Shown here: piece by piece, positions 34,963 to 46,311 of the stretch
Numbering within the stretch: position 1 is the stretch's first letter
Layout of the letters: each line of letters begins with the position of its first letter
Origin: Sphagnum compactum
Taxonomy: Eukaryota; Bryophyta; Sphagnopsida; Sphagnales
Length of the DNA: 64,000 bases
Reading direction: 5' to 3'
Assembly (NCBI GenBank): GCA_965153455.1
Contig: OZ234501.1
Span: 12,028,001 to 12,092,000 of the forward strand
Notes under the pieces: generated by a model
The model's database searches: none
What the model was told of the DNA's origin: nothing
Seen by the model: the letters and a program-made list of their open reading frames with translations, nothing else
Made by a program: the position numbers and the translations under genes

Positions 34963-37840
34963 CCTTGCAAGAGGGAAAAAGAAAGAATCTCTCTCTCTCT
35001 CTCTCTCACCAACAAGCTCTCAAACTGATCTGCAAAAGCCCTAAACCCTAAATAGAAAAGAACACTCTTCTTCTTCTTCTTCTCCACCAGGGCAGACTGA
35101 ATTTTTTCTTTCCGAGCTATGAAATCAAATCCCCAACTCCACAATTTCTCAACAGTTCACAAAAAGGCTTCAACAAACAGAAAAGAGAGTTTTTCTTCTT
35201 CTTCTTCTTCTGGGAATAAAAGACCAATCTTTGAACGGTTTCGAGATTTTTCAAAGGCAACAAGGAGTTGCTCTTGTTGCGTCGCCAAAGTCTGTGAGAG
35301 AAAGACCACGAGAATCACACACAAATTGGTGGAAAATCGCACATGTCTTGCTCGACCCCAGACGCGAAGGAAGCGACAAGCGGAGCGAGGAAGCCGGCGA
35401 CAGTAAGCGGCCCCTGGTGGCAGTGGACAACGGCACGTTTGGGGTTTGTCCTGCGTACGTGGCAACATCCGATTGGCTCACCTTCTCAGAATATCCGGAA
35501 TTCGTGTCCGCATTTTCCCATTGGGCCACAGATTCGCGCAAATTGACCAATAGAGTAACGCCAGCAACGCACAACCGCCACTCGCCTCGTGTCAATGCCA
35601 GCCTCACAAATTCCGTAAATTCCAAACCATAACTGTGGACTAGAGAGCATTCCGGTGACCCATTTTTCCAGAAACCGTAATATGACGCGGAATTGTCTCC
35701 CTCGGGACCTGGAATTTGTCCAGTGTAACTAGCTTAGCTAGCTACCTACTGACACAATAATCTCTTCCATCCAATCCCTCTCGTCTCTCGTGGATGTACG
35801 AAATCTCACTAATATTTCATCCATGAGGCCAAGGTCTGAGCCTGTAGCTTCTTTTTTTTTTCACTTGGCTATTTAGGGTAGATAGGCTGGTGAGCGAACA
35901 TTGAAGAACTCAACCGAGCTCAAATCCTCACACATTGTTTCTTTGGTTCCGAAGCTTTGAGAATATTTTTAGCCCTCCAATTAGGGTTTTCAACGCCGCA
36001 AACAATTCTCAATTCGGTAAAGGAATGGGCAAGATATGTGGTGTTTGGTGTAACGGGGGTTTAGTGTTTGTTGATGGATGACTCAAAAAACAAATTAGGA
36101 TTTTGAGCTTAAGATCTTTGATTATTGCATCTTTGCTTTTGGAAATGCATAGACGTTTTGTAAAGCTCTAGTTGGTGCACCCATCACATTTTTAATCACT
36201 CAAAAGGGACTAAAATTGAGGAAGATATGGGATTGGAACTAGAGATGGATTTAGAGTTTTTGTTTAAAAAAACAAAATTTGAAACAAACTATCACTCATT
36301 CTCTTCCTGTGTTTTTTTGCATTTTTTCCTTTACTTCTAATGCTGAAAGAACATTTGTAGCCCTTCAATTTGTGCATCCAATAACACCAAAATTACTCAA
36401 TTTGGTTAAGACATTAGAAAAATATTATAAAGTGTTTGATGATAGGTACGTGTTGAATTGTGATGGGAGGTTCTACCCTATAGCCAAAAAAAGAAAAAAT
36501 TAAAAGTCTTAAAATCAAGTGCTTTTTGAGATTTTTCAATAGCCAAAATATGTCCAAAATTCAAGAAAAAAGCTCCAAATTTCCATACCTGGTTCAACTT
36601 AGGTAGCTAGAAACATAGAAGCATGTTATTTTATTAAACACCTTTCATAATTTATCTTGTTGTCAAATTTTGCTAAATCTTCCTATGAATGGTCGCCATT
36701 TGGGCTATATTAAAATTAAAAAAAGACTAAAAAACATTGGGGCTATGAAAACTGATAAGTAATGTTTCTCTTTTTCAAAATTATAATATTGCTCAAGTGA
36801 TGATAGGATATAAATATATTTAGCCAAATTTGGAGATATGAAATTTTTTTAAAAAAAACTACCCAATCATTAATCGCTGGCCAATCGGCAAACATGTGGG
36901 TCATCCAAACAAATCCATGTGGGTGCACATCACCCATCTCATCATACCCGTCCAACAATCCCCTTCCTTATTTCAACAATCACGTGGTTTAAAAAAGGAG
37001 TGGATAGTCATTTTTACAACGGCATAGAAGGTGGGAAATTTTGTGGTCACTCATTTATTTCACAATGTTAGGTTATGAGAAATCATATGTTCCAAAAAGA
37101 GCTCTAATTATCTCGGATAATAAGTGATTATTTGGGGCTATAAATGGCATGTAAAACTAGAAAAGAAAGTGGTTAGGGGTCAGGCCACCCTTGTTTGGTC
37201 AAGGTGTAATGAAGAGAATAAGGAACATGGTAGCACATTCCCAAAATGAATACGTCATTAATCGAATCCATATCTCGAGTGAATTGTGATTGTAACATGA
37301 ATTGTTTAATCAACAACCTAACAAATTTTCTAACTTTTGAAAGTTTTACTTTACTAGAACTAGTTTCTTTGGTGAAAGTGCTTTGACTGTTTAGATTGGA
37401 ATTGATTTTTTTATGATGTTTAGAGTGTGGACACAGTAGGTAGATGTACAATGCAGGGCCAGCGTGTTTGTGATGCCTCATTTCAATTCTCATAAGTTCA
37501 ATTGGTCCTTTTCATAGCAAACTTGTTTATGACTAAGATTAATTTTCAATACAACATTGAACACCTCCCTTACACCATAGTCCAAATTGTAACACATTAT
37601 AGGTAGTTCTACAACTTTTGATACTTCACATAAAAGGATTCCCTCAATCACAAATGATTATTGCCCCTGCAAAGACAAACTAAACCGTAGCAACATAATC
37701 AAATGAAATTACAACCAACAAAAGAAACACCCAACCACATCACAATGATTTTGCATTAAAACCGCTTTCAAAACCCTTAGAGCTTTTCATCATCTCCCAA
37801 AATGTGACCCATAAAATCTATTTCTAAACATGCACTCATT
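34963..37840. other. PGM copy A upstream region and intergenic DNA
   Basis: The first ~700 bp hold the PGM leader and promoter (TC-repeat at 34989-35006, telo-box at about 35039-35052, CTT-repeats near 35069-35082). Beyond about 35.8 kb the DNA is AT-rich without a recognisable gene. A short stretch at about 37335-37410 (TAGAACTAGTTTCTTTGGTG) is related to one at 54664-54752. Confidence 0.4.
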
Positions 37841-37876
37841 TTATTGAAGTACATGTGCAGTGAAAAATGTTGTCAA

Positions 37877-38275
37877 GGACACGATGACCCACAAGAACAA
37901 AAGTTAAAGAAAAAGTTTAAGTCTAACTTTCAAACAAAAAACAAAATAGGACATGATGACCCACAAGAACAAAAGTTAAAGAAAGGGTGTAATTCTAACT
38001 TTCAAACAAAAAACAAAACAGGACACGATGAACCACAAGAACAAAAGTTAGAGAAAAAGTTTAAGTCTAACTTTCAAACAAAAAACAAAACAGGACATGA
38101 TGACCCACAAGAACAAAAGTTAAAGAAAGGGTTTAATTCTAACTTTCAAACAAAAGACAAAACATGACACGATGAACGATAAGAACAAAAATTAGAGAAA
38201 AAGTTTAAGTCTAACTTTCAAACAAAAAACAAAACAGGACACGATGAACCGCTAGAATAAAAGTTAAAGAAAAAG
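37877..38275. repeat. Minisatellite, 72-bp unit, five full copies plus one partial
   Basis: Units start at 37877, 37949, 38021, 38093, 38165 and 38237 (partial). Units 1, 3 and 5 share GAAAAAGTTTAAGTCTAAC while units 2 and 4 share GAAAGGGT...AATTCTAAC, so the true period is a 144-bp dimer. The first four units are open in one frame (24 residues each, GHDDPQEQKLKK...), but unit 5 breaks it with TGA. I take it as non-coding. Confidence 0.9.
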
Positions 38276-38699
38276 TATGCACAACATAAAATAATAATGA
38301 GAATGCATGCTGCAAGCACGTCCAAACATGCCTGCAAGGCCCAAATTAAGAATTTCCAAGCACGAGAAAGGGGTGGGAGGGGGTGTAAATCAATGTGAAA
38401 ATTAGGGGAACATAATAATAAATACCAAATAAGCACAATGTGAAGATCAAACAAACATCAACAACATTAACGTGAATATCAAACTTGCATGAAGAACATT
38501 AACATGAAGATTTATTGGAACATGAAAAACATCAATGTGGATATCAAAATAATAATGCAAGGACATCATTGGCAGATCAAAGGCATATCAAAAGCACTAG
38601 CATTGAAACTTCCCTGAGTGCCAATTCGAAGCTCACAATAGAACATAAAAATCATCGTTCAAAACCTTTAGGATGAAAATGTATGTACATATTGGTCAA

Positions 38700-40430
38700 A
38701 TATGCAATTTAATCATGTAAATTAAAAAAGTTCCAAGAACAAATAATGAGTAGGAATTAAATAACTCAAAGACCAAAAGGTGAGCAAGAGGTTTGGAATG
38801 GTTAAAATAATTAGATCAGAGGGTGAACAAAAGCTCTAGTTCTGTGAAGATCAAAAGATGAACATGAAGAGGTTTAGAATGGCCAAAGAACATAGATTAG
38901 AACCTACGCACTTAAAGTCCAACTTGAAGACTAAGAGATAAACAAAAAGTCTAATGAGAATATCAACACCTTGAACAAGAACTTTATTTTGAAGACCAAA
39001 ATATGAGCAAAAGCTTAGTAGGAAGATTAGGGAGATGAAAAAAAGTCTCAGTCAAACACCATCAAACCATCAAAAGATTTAGCAATAGTCATACCAAGAG
39101 ATGAACAAGACATCTAATAATAGGATGGCCAAACGATGAACATGATAAAAATGAAAATTGAATAAACAAAAACACATGGGGCCCTATCATGATGAAAAAG
39201 TGGTCTAGGTTGAACACCATACCACCACCTAAAACTCCAATGGTTAAAATAGTTTAGACATGAACAAGAGCTTTTGCATCAAAACCAAAAGATGAAAATG
39301 GTAGTAGTAATTTTGAACCTAGGAGAATGCAAGGCCATTAATAGAAAGCAAAGAGGTATAACTAGGAGATGAGGAAGAGGTTTAGATCAAACACCATAAG
39401 ACCATCAAAAGCTTTAATAATAGTAAAAAAGCTCTGACAACAAGACTAGAAAATGAACATTGCAACAACAAAGTTCAAACTTGGGAAAATGTAGGGGCAA
39501 AAATAGAGAGCAAAAAGGTGTAGCTAGAGCATTAGGAGACGAAGAAAAGGTTTAGGTTGAACTCCATAAGACCATCAAAAACTCTACTAATAGTAGTTAA
39601 AAGAGCTTTGGCAACAAGACTAAAAAGTGAGCATGGCAACAACAAAGTTCAAACCTAGGAGAATGCAAGGCTAGGAATAGTGAGTGAAAGGTCTAGCTAG
39701 AGTATTAGGAGATGAGGAAGAGGTCTAAGTTGAACATCATAAAATCATCAAAAGCTGTAGGAGTAGTCAAAAAGCTCCAACAACAAGATTAGAAGATGAA
39801 CATGGTAATAGCAAAGTTCAAACATAAGAATTTAGGGTCAAAATAGTGAGTAAGAGGTCTAGTTAGAGTACTAAGAGATGAGGAAGAGGTTTAAGTCAAA
39901 CATTATAAGACTATCAAAAGCTCTAGAAGTAATTAGTGAGCTTCGACTACAAGATTAGAAGATGAACATGGTAGCAATAAAGTTCAAAGATGAGAGAATA
40001 CAAGGCCAAGAATATTGAAAAGAGGTCTAGTTAGAGGACTAGGAGATAAAGAGGTCTACATTGAACACCATAAAATTGTCAAAAGCTCCAACATTAGTAG
40101 ACGAAAAGAGCATCAAAAGTTGTCACCAAGCTTCATGTTGGGACTTACTAGCTTGCGTGTGAAAATAACCATTAAAAAGATGAATAAACACTTTAGCTGT
40201 TGGTAGCAAGTTGATGAAAAAAAGAGTTTGGTTCAAGAAGATGAGCGAGATTTCCAAAGCTCTCTGGTGCTTGTACATGCCAAGGAATGTGAAAAGTTGA
40301 ACAAGAGTTCAATGACCAAGGCTATGGTGCTCAAGCCATCGAAATTGTTGCAAATAGAAGTGTAACAATGGTGATTAGAGTGACCAAAGTTCCCTTGGTG
40401 TGGCACTTTGAGGATCATTAGATGCAAAGT
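38700..40430. repeat. Satellite-like array, ~170-bp degenerate unit
   Basis: AAAGTTCAAA recurs near 39470, 39644, 39813 and 39979. It sits in units that also repeat CAACAAGACTAGAAGATGAA, ACCATAAGACCATCAAAAGC and AGAGATGAGGAAGAGGTTTA, giving a period of about 166-174 bp over at least 39290-40130. Weaker, shorter-period relatives extend back to about 38750. The strand composition is purine-rich (A and G). No coding frame is kept. Confidence 0.7.
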
Positions 40431-40875
40431 ACAAATTAGATCATAGCCATTAATTCATACAAATCCTAATTTTGAACAAAAAAGTTTCTATGGGTGAACA
40501 TCACACATTTAAGGATTTTTTTTCTAGTGTACAATTTTGCACATATATTGTGTAAAAGAACTTAAATGGAATAAAATTTAATTTTTTTTGGTGATAGGAA
40601 AAGTAATGTTGACAAAGCAAGTTTGGTGTGCTCAATGATAGAAATTTTGTTTAAAAACAATTTGGCAATTTTTTTCAGAAAAAAAGGGAATATTACTTGC
40701 AATAGAGTTTCTTTTTGCATTTTGGCGAAATTTCGCACCTAAAAAGAAAAGCGCTGTTTCATATTGTTGGCAATTGTGGAAAATTTTATAAATTTAAAAG
40801 TTGTTTCTGGCCATTGAAAAAAATTCAGGGAATTTGTGATATACTATTTTTTGCCAAAATATTTTTTCGCAAAAT

Positions 40876-40891
40876 GGCGAAATATTTCGCC
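40876..40891. other. 16-bp perfect palindrome GGCGAAATATTTCGCC
   Basis: A perfect inverted repeat in AT-rich DNA about 820 bp upstream of the VAMP72 copy A ATG. A related GGCGAAATTTCGC occurs about 150 bp earlier (near 40724). The function is unknown; both may belong to one decayed transposon. Confidence 0.6.
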
Positions 40892-40919
40892 ACAAAAATA
40901 ATCACTCGGCGATAGCTAC

Positions 40920-41713
40920 TCTACTGACTCCACGCGTCCGCAAAATTTCGGACACGTGTTAAGCGCAAACGAGGTCCCCAAAATAGGGCCAGCTGGCAGC
41001 TCCACCTCGGCAAATCAGATCCCGAAACGAAGTCCTTGCTGTCAGTAGCTCCGGGCTGAATCCCGGCCCACGGTTCACCGCCCGGCACTATCCCGGGTAG
41101 AGCTTCACCGTCGTGTCGACCACGGCCGTGTTGTTTCGCTTCTTTCCTGTTCCTTTCCGATTTTCTCCGGCAAATTTTGGCCGGATCTTCTTGTTGGGCG
41201 GCTCTTGCAGAGCTTGAGTTGCGTATTTTCCCCATGGTTTTCCGAGAACGCTTCTAGAACTGCGATTTGGAGGGCCGGAGGTCGTGGTTGGGAGACAGCA
41301 GAGAAGAGCGGAAAAAGGGACAGATTCCGGGAGGAGGGAGGGGGAGTGCGTGTGTGTGTTTTGTTGTGTTGTTTGAGATACTTCGCTTAGGGTTTAGATC
41401 CCGCGTTCTAGACCGCGTTACAGATAGATAGGCAGGCGGCGACGTGAAGGAAGCGGAGTGAAGGATTCGAGATCTGGCAGAGGAAAGAAAGAAAGCGGGG
41501 AAGAATTTGGGATGTGTTGTTGTTGTTGTTGTCGAGGTTTTGCAGTGGTTGAGATCAAAGATCCTGAGGCAGGTGTAGAGTAGCAGAATTCTTTGCGACG
41601 GGGTGAAAGTGGACGTCGTCGCTGGAGAAGGAATAACAATTGTTGGAAAAGAATAAGAAGACGTCTAGTTTTTGAGAGAGAGAAGAAAAGGCTTGAGAAC
41701 ACGAGAGAGAGAG
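40920..41713 (+). promoter_or_regulatory. VAMP72 copy A promoter and 5' leader region
   Basis: The base composition shifts sharply to GC-rich at about 40920 and stays so up to the ATG, as expected of a plant promoter/5' UTR. GA-repeats directly precede the start codon (41702-41713). No TATA box can be assigned with confidence. Confidence 0.4.
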
Positions 41714-43780
41714 ATGGGGTCTGAATCGCTTATATACAGCTTTGTAGCCAGGGGCACAGTGGTGCTAGCCGATTATACACCTTATTCTGGGAATTTCAGC
41801 ACGATTGCGGTCCAGTGTCTGCAGAAACTGCCTGCCAACAACAACAAATTCACATATACATGTGACCGGCATACTTTCAACTATCTCCTTGAAGATGGAT
41901 TCAGTATGTAGTCCTCCTCCTCCTGCTCCACGTCCCCCCTCTTCATCTTTCCCTCTTGGATGGAGTGGCTGAACTTTGGGTTGCGCATGATGTTGATTCC
42001 ATTATTGAGTCCACACAGTCTCCTCTACATTTTGCCTACACAGAAGAAATACAATCATACAGATAATCATCTATACAACCATATGATCATATAGTTGTGT
42101 CAGTATCATGGATTGTGGAAGTTGAGCTGTCACAGTTCAGTGCCGAGCATCCTGCGGCCTGTTAGAGTCAATACTTACACTCATGCATGCTTTGAGGTTA
42201 CCCAGTTTCAGCAGCACCATCAGTTCATCCTTCTATTTGGCATTCTCTTGTATTCTTATTCTAGGTAGTACTCAGAGTCCAGGATGTGCCCCAATCTTCC
42301 CTGTATCAGAAAATATTATTTGTCTTCACAGCTCTCTGTCTCTTGAGTGCTAGTCAACATCGTGACTAAGTCTTCCCATTGCTTCTGGAAATGACAACAG
42401 AAACTCAAGACACAGGTTTTGTAGATTTGTTTGTGTGAATACTTTATCCACACCCACTCACCACCAGGAGCTGATGAAGTCAGCGGGAAGTCATGACAAT
42501 TTGTTGTTGCTGGTATGCATGGAAGTTGCAGGCAAAAAGGAATGTAGGATTATAGTTTCTGACAAGATCTGTTTTGTGGTTGGTGGAGCTGTGTGTAGCC
42601 TACCTTGTTGTGGCTGATGAAGAGTTTGGGAGGCAAATTCCTTTCGCATTCTTGGAGCGTGTCAAGGAGGATTTTAAGCGGCGTTACCAGGGTGGGAGGG
42701 CAGACTTGGCTGTTGCACACAGCCTTGACAAGGAATTTGGGTGTGAAAACCTTACTTTTCCTTCGTAGTTGTAGAAGTATCAAACCTCTGGTGCCATTGG
42801 TCAACTGGTTACCAGTTGCTCATTGAGATGTTGAATACAGTGATTCAAGGACTCATTTTATTCAGCATTGACACTGTTGTGTTGCTTCTCTTCTGATGAA
42901 TAGCTTATGACAAATTTATGCAGGCCCAGGTTGAAGGAACATATGGAATACTGTGCTGAGCATCCGGAGGAACTAGACAAGATGGCAAAGATAAAGTCAC
43001 AAGTTGCAGAGGTGAAGGGTATCATGATGGACAATATTGAGCAGGTCTGTACTTTTGAGCCTCAGTACAAAGATATTGGGTTTCTTATTTGTTAGAGCAT
43101 CACTATCGACGTTTTCTGAGTTACATAGAGGATTTGTTGAGTTGTAATGCATTTACAAAACCTGCTATAAGTTTTTAGACCTGGATGTTTCTTCACCGTA
43201 TTTTTAGGTTGCTGAAGATTGTATATGCTGCTGTGCAGGTGCTTGACAGGGGAGGGAAGATTGAGGTTTTAGTTGAGAAGTCAGATACTCTCAGAAATCA
43301 GGTTGGTTTTACCACCTCTCACAACCATATTTAGAGGTTTCCTTTTCCACTAACTTGTAAAGCACCAGAGTACTTCTGGTATTACAATTGAGTGGTGGTC
43401 AAACAGTGCAGACAAGTTTGCAAAACACAAAACACATAGGGTTCACAACTCTTGAAAATATTCAGTGGAAATTAAGGTGTAGTTGTGACCAGTATGTGGC
43501 CATATGTATTCTTGTTTTTGCTTCATGCAATGGTTGGGGGCCTGTTGGTTGGCAGGCTGATGTTTTCCAGCGGCAAGGGAAGCGGCTGCGGCGCAAGATG
43601 TGGTTTGAGAACATGAAAGTGAAGCTGATTGTCCTGGCTATCATTGTTGTCATTGCAATCGTCATCTGGCTTTCCATATGCCATGGTTTTGTTTGCCACA
43701 AATCCTCCAGTTCATCAAATTCTACACCCACAACTGCATCTCCACCTGCTCGCCGCTTGCTTGCCTATGATCTTTATTAA
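41714..43780 (+). CDS. VAMP72: VAMP72-type longin R-SNARE, copy A
   Basis: A vesicle R-SNARE that drives fusion in the secretory/plasma-membrane pathway. Exons: 41714-41903, 42599-42740, 42924-43044, 43239-43301, 43556-43780. Total 741 bp = 246 residues with all phases closing. The N-terminal longin domain ([10 protein letters not shown]... to about residue 115) is followed by the SNARE motif ([19 protein letters not shown]...), with zero-layer Arg155 in VLDRGGKIE, then [10 protein letters not shown] and a membrane anchor at residues 196-213 ([18 protein letters not shown]). Unusually, 33 more residues follow the anchor, rich in Ser, Thr and Pro and ending RRLLAYDLY; family members usually end soon after the anchor. 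Paralogue of the gene at 46312-48309, in convergent orientation. Confidence 0.95.
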
Positions 43781-46311
43781 ACAAATACATACATATATAT
43801 ATAGCTGTACAGTCCTCTCTAACCTGTGATTTCAGTCCCACTTTACATGCTTTATTTGCTCTTATATCCATTGTAGAAGGATATAGCAGCCTCCTGTAGA
43901 GGACTAGTAGTTTTATCAGGGCACAGGTTTAGGTATACAACAGGATATGGGCTTCTTAACTGGTGAGAATAAGAATATTCAATGTTATGGATGTCCTTAG
44001 CATCTGGATATGGAATAGCCCACCTTAGAATGTAGCCACAGGAGCTTGAACCAACAATCACCAGTATGAGCCATGAGCCTCATACTGGGCTATTGACTTG
44101 TTGGTATGTATCTTTGTTGTTTCCCTTGGTTCAGGGAAAGCTTGATTTCACAGCTTGTTGGTGAATGGGAGTGGAAGTTTGGTGTTGCAACCACTACCAT
44201 TCCCCTTATCAAAGTGTATTCTGTACCTGTTCAGGAATTTTGATTCTAATGTATTTCCTGTCAGTAGTTCGATTCTTGAGTATTCTTTGTGTGATTGTTC
44301 CCTTTCATCAAAGACATATTTTGGGAGCTCCTTGCACCACTTTTTCCAAGGGGGCCATGTCTGCTTACAACAACACTGTTGTAAGGATTTCTTTGTTTCT
44401 CATGTGGTCAGCCTTATCATTTTTTCTGAAGAATAAAGGCTACTCTCTAGAGATTCAGTTAAAAGAGAACTAGAGGGTTGCTCAATAAAGAGAATTTGTT
44501 TTTGGAATTTCTGGGTTCAGAGTCTTCCAAACGATTTTGTAGTCTTGTAATTGAGGAGCTTTTTGAAGCCCACTTGGTCTCATCTGTTTTTCCTATTTTT
44601 TGTGTATGTTTTGTTTCTCCTCTTTTTTTTCCATCCGTGTTTCTCCTTTTGTATTGTTGTTACTTGCTAGCTAGTATAATGACTTGAGATTTCCCCATTG
44701 CTTCTGGACTTGCATTTGGAACTCTCTATCCAGGGTAGTGGTTACACTAGCCTATATTCACTGTTAGGGAGCTGATGAAATTAGTGGGGAAATTGCAATA
44801 GATAAACTTATCTATCATACACGATATTGTCCCTGAACAAATAAATTTTGTCACTTATGTTCATTCTGCACAAATTTGTGTTTTTTGTTTTTCCCATTCT
44901 AGTTTTGTCCCTTTTCTGTTCTTCTGAGTTCTGGAACTCCTTATTTGAAAGTCCTTTGATATTATAGAAGTTTAAACCCTTTGTGTTATTCTTTCTTCCC
45001 AGTTCTGTAAGTCCTTATTTAGAAGTTGTTCTTTGACTTAATAGGAGAAATTTTAGCCTTGTTTTGGTTTTCTTGATTGTAGAGTATGGATATTTGTTGA
45101 AGTCCATGAGAGCTCTTATGTTGTCTCCAGAACCATTTAATACCTTAATATGACAATTGGATTGAGAATATGTTCAGTAATATCTAAAGTGCATTTGTGA
45201 TGGTTGCTTTCCACTTCTACACCTGTAATCCAAGGATGTCATGCTTGCTTTGGAGATTATAATTGCCTTCTACTGCCGCTGCTCCACTATTCTTATCTGC
45301 TGATCAGCGCACTGGATTTCTCTATCCTGTGCTCCCTAATCATTTTAATCAGTCATTGAATGAGCATCTGAGAACATTTTGACTCCTGGAGATCAGAACT
45401 TTTGCCCGGAGAAAATAAAACAAACAGCACCACTGAGAACATTTAGTTATAGGACAGCCGCAGGTGGGACTGTCTGAGCCTCCAGGGAGATGTATAAATT
45501 GCCCAACAGAGTCATGTATTTCTGCAGGTACTTTCTCTTAACCTCTGAATGAGTTTTCTGTCTGCTTTTTTCTTCCACCATGTACAAATCTTGTCGAAAC
45601 CAGAGTTTGCTACTGCGGCTAGTTCTTAGCCTTTAATATGTTGAGGATCAGGGATCAGAGTATGACATTTACTTACATATACATACAAGAACAAAAAAAA
45701 TTCATGTCTGGACTTCCAATACTTCTTATGGATGTCACAGCTCTGAGGAAGATGAGATTTCAAACCAGAGTTGGAAACCATTGTGCTGAAACCTCCTCAC
45801 ATGCCAAGATTCAAAACCTCCACACCAGTTTTGACACCACAATCATCAGGAAGAAATTACAAATAGAGCAACTATAGAGTAGAGAAAACTGCTGCTCTAA
45901 TCTGAGTCCCAAATACTGATTGAATTTGTGCGCACTCCTAGAGCAGAAATCCAAAACCTGATAGGAATTCCCTTCCTTTCAGTGATAACCTGATTTGGAA
46001 TCAGAAAAAATATATGTATCACAAGATTCCAATCACTACCAAAGAGAACTGTATACTTTGTACAAGCTGGCGTCAATAGAGACTCTAGAGGCAAGTAAGC
46101 ACTGAGTATGGTTGAAGTTCAGGATCACCCAGTCTTCTGGCAAACAAATCCTTGGCATCCAGCAAAGCCAGATGATGATGAGTGCACCTATCTAGAAGAT
46201 TGCAGGAAAAACTCGACAGTAGCATTGTGTTGGTTTTCTAGCTCAAAGCAGAACAAATGCGAAGAAGAATTGAGTATTGACAAACCTTGTGAGTGAGTAA
46301 CTCACAAAGTA
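43781..46311. other. Interval between the convergent VAMP72 genes
   Basis: It holds both 3' UTRs. A T-rich plus strand from 44100 to 45100 and several short open frames (44155-44687, 45638-45877, 46108-46296) were checked; none resembles a known family. There is no clear long inverted repeat joining the two gene copies. Confidence 0.4.

Noticed and set aside
37844-38167. 107-residue repetitive open frame (GHDDPQEQKLKK units)
   Set aside because: The frame is lost in the later units of the same array and the composition is that of a minisatellite.
46108-46296. 62-residue Cys-containing frame downstream of VAMP72 copy B
   Set aside because: It has no signal sequence and no family pattern, and it lies in the probable 3' flank; most likely chance.
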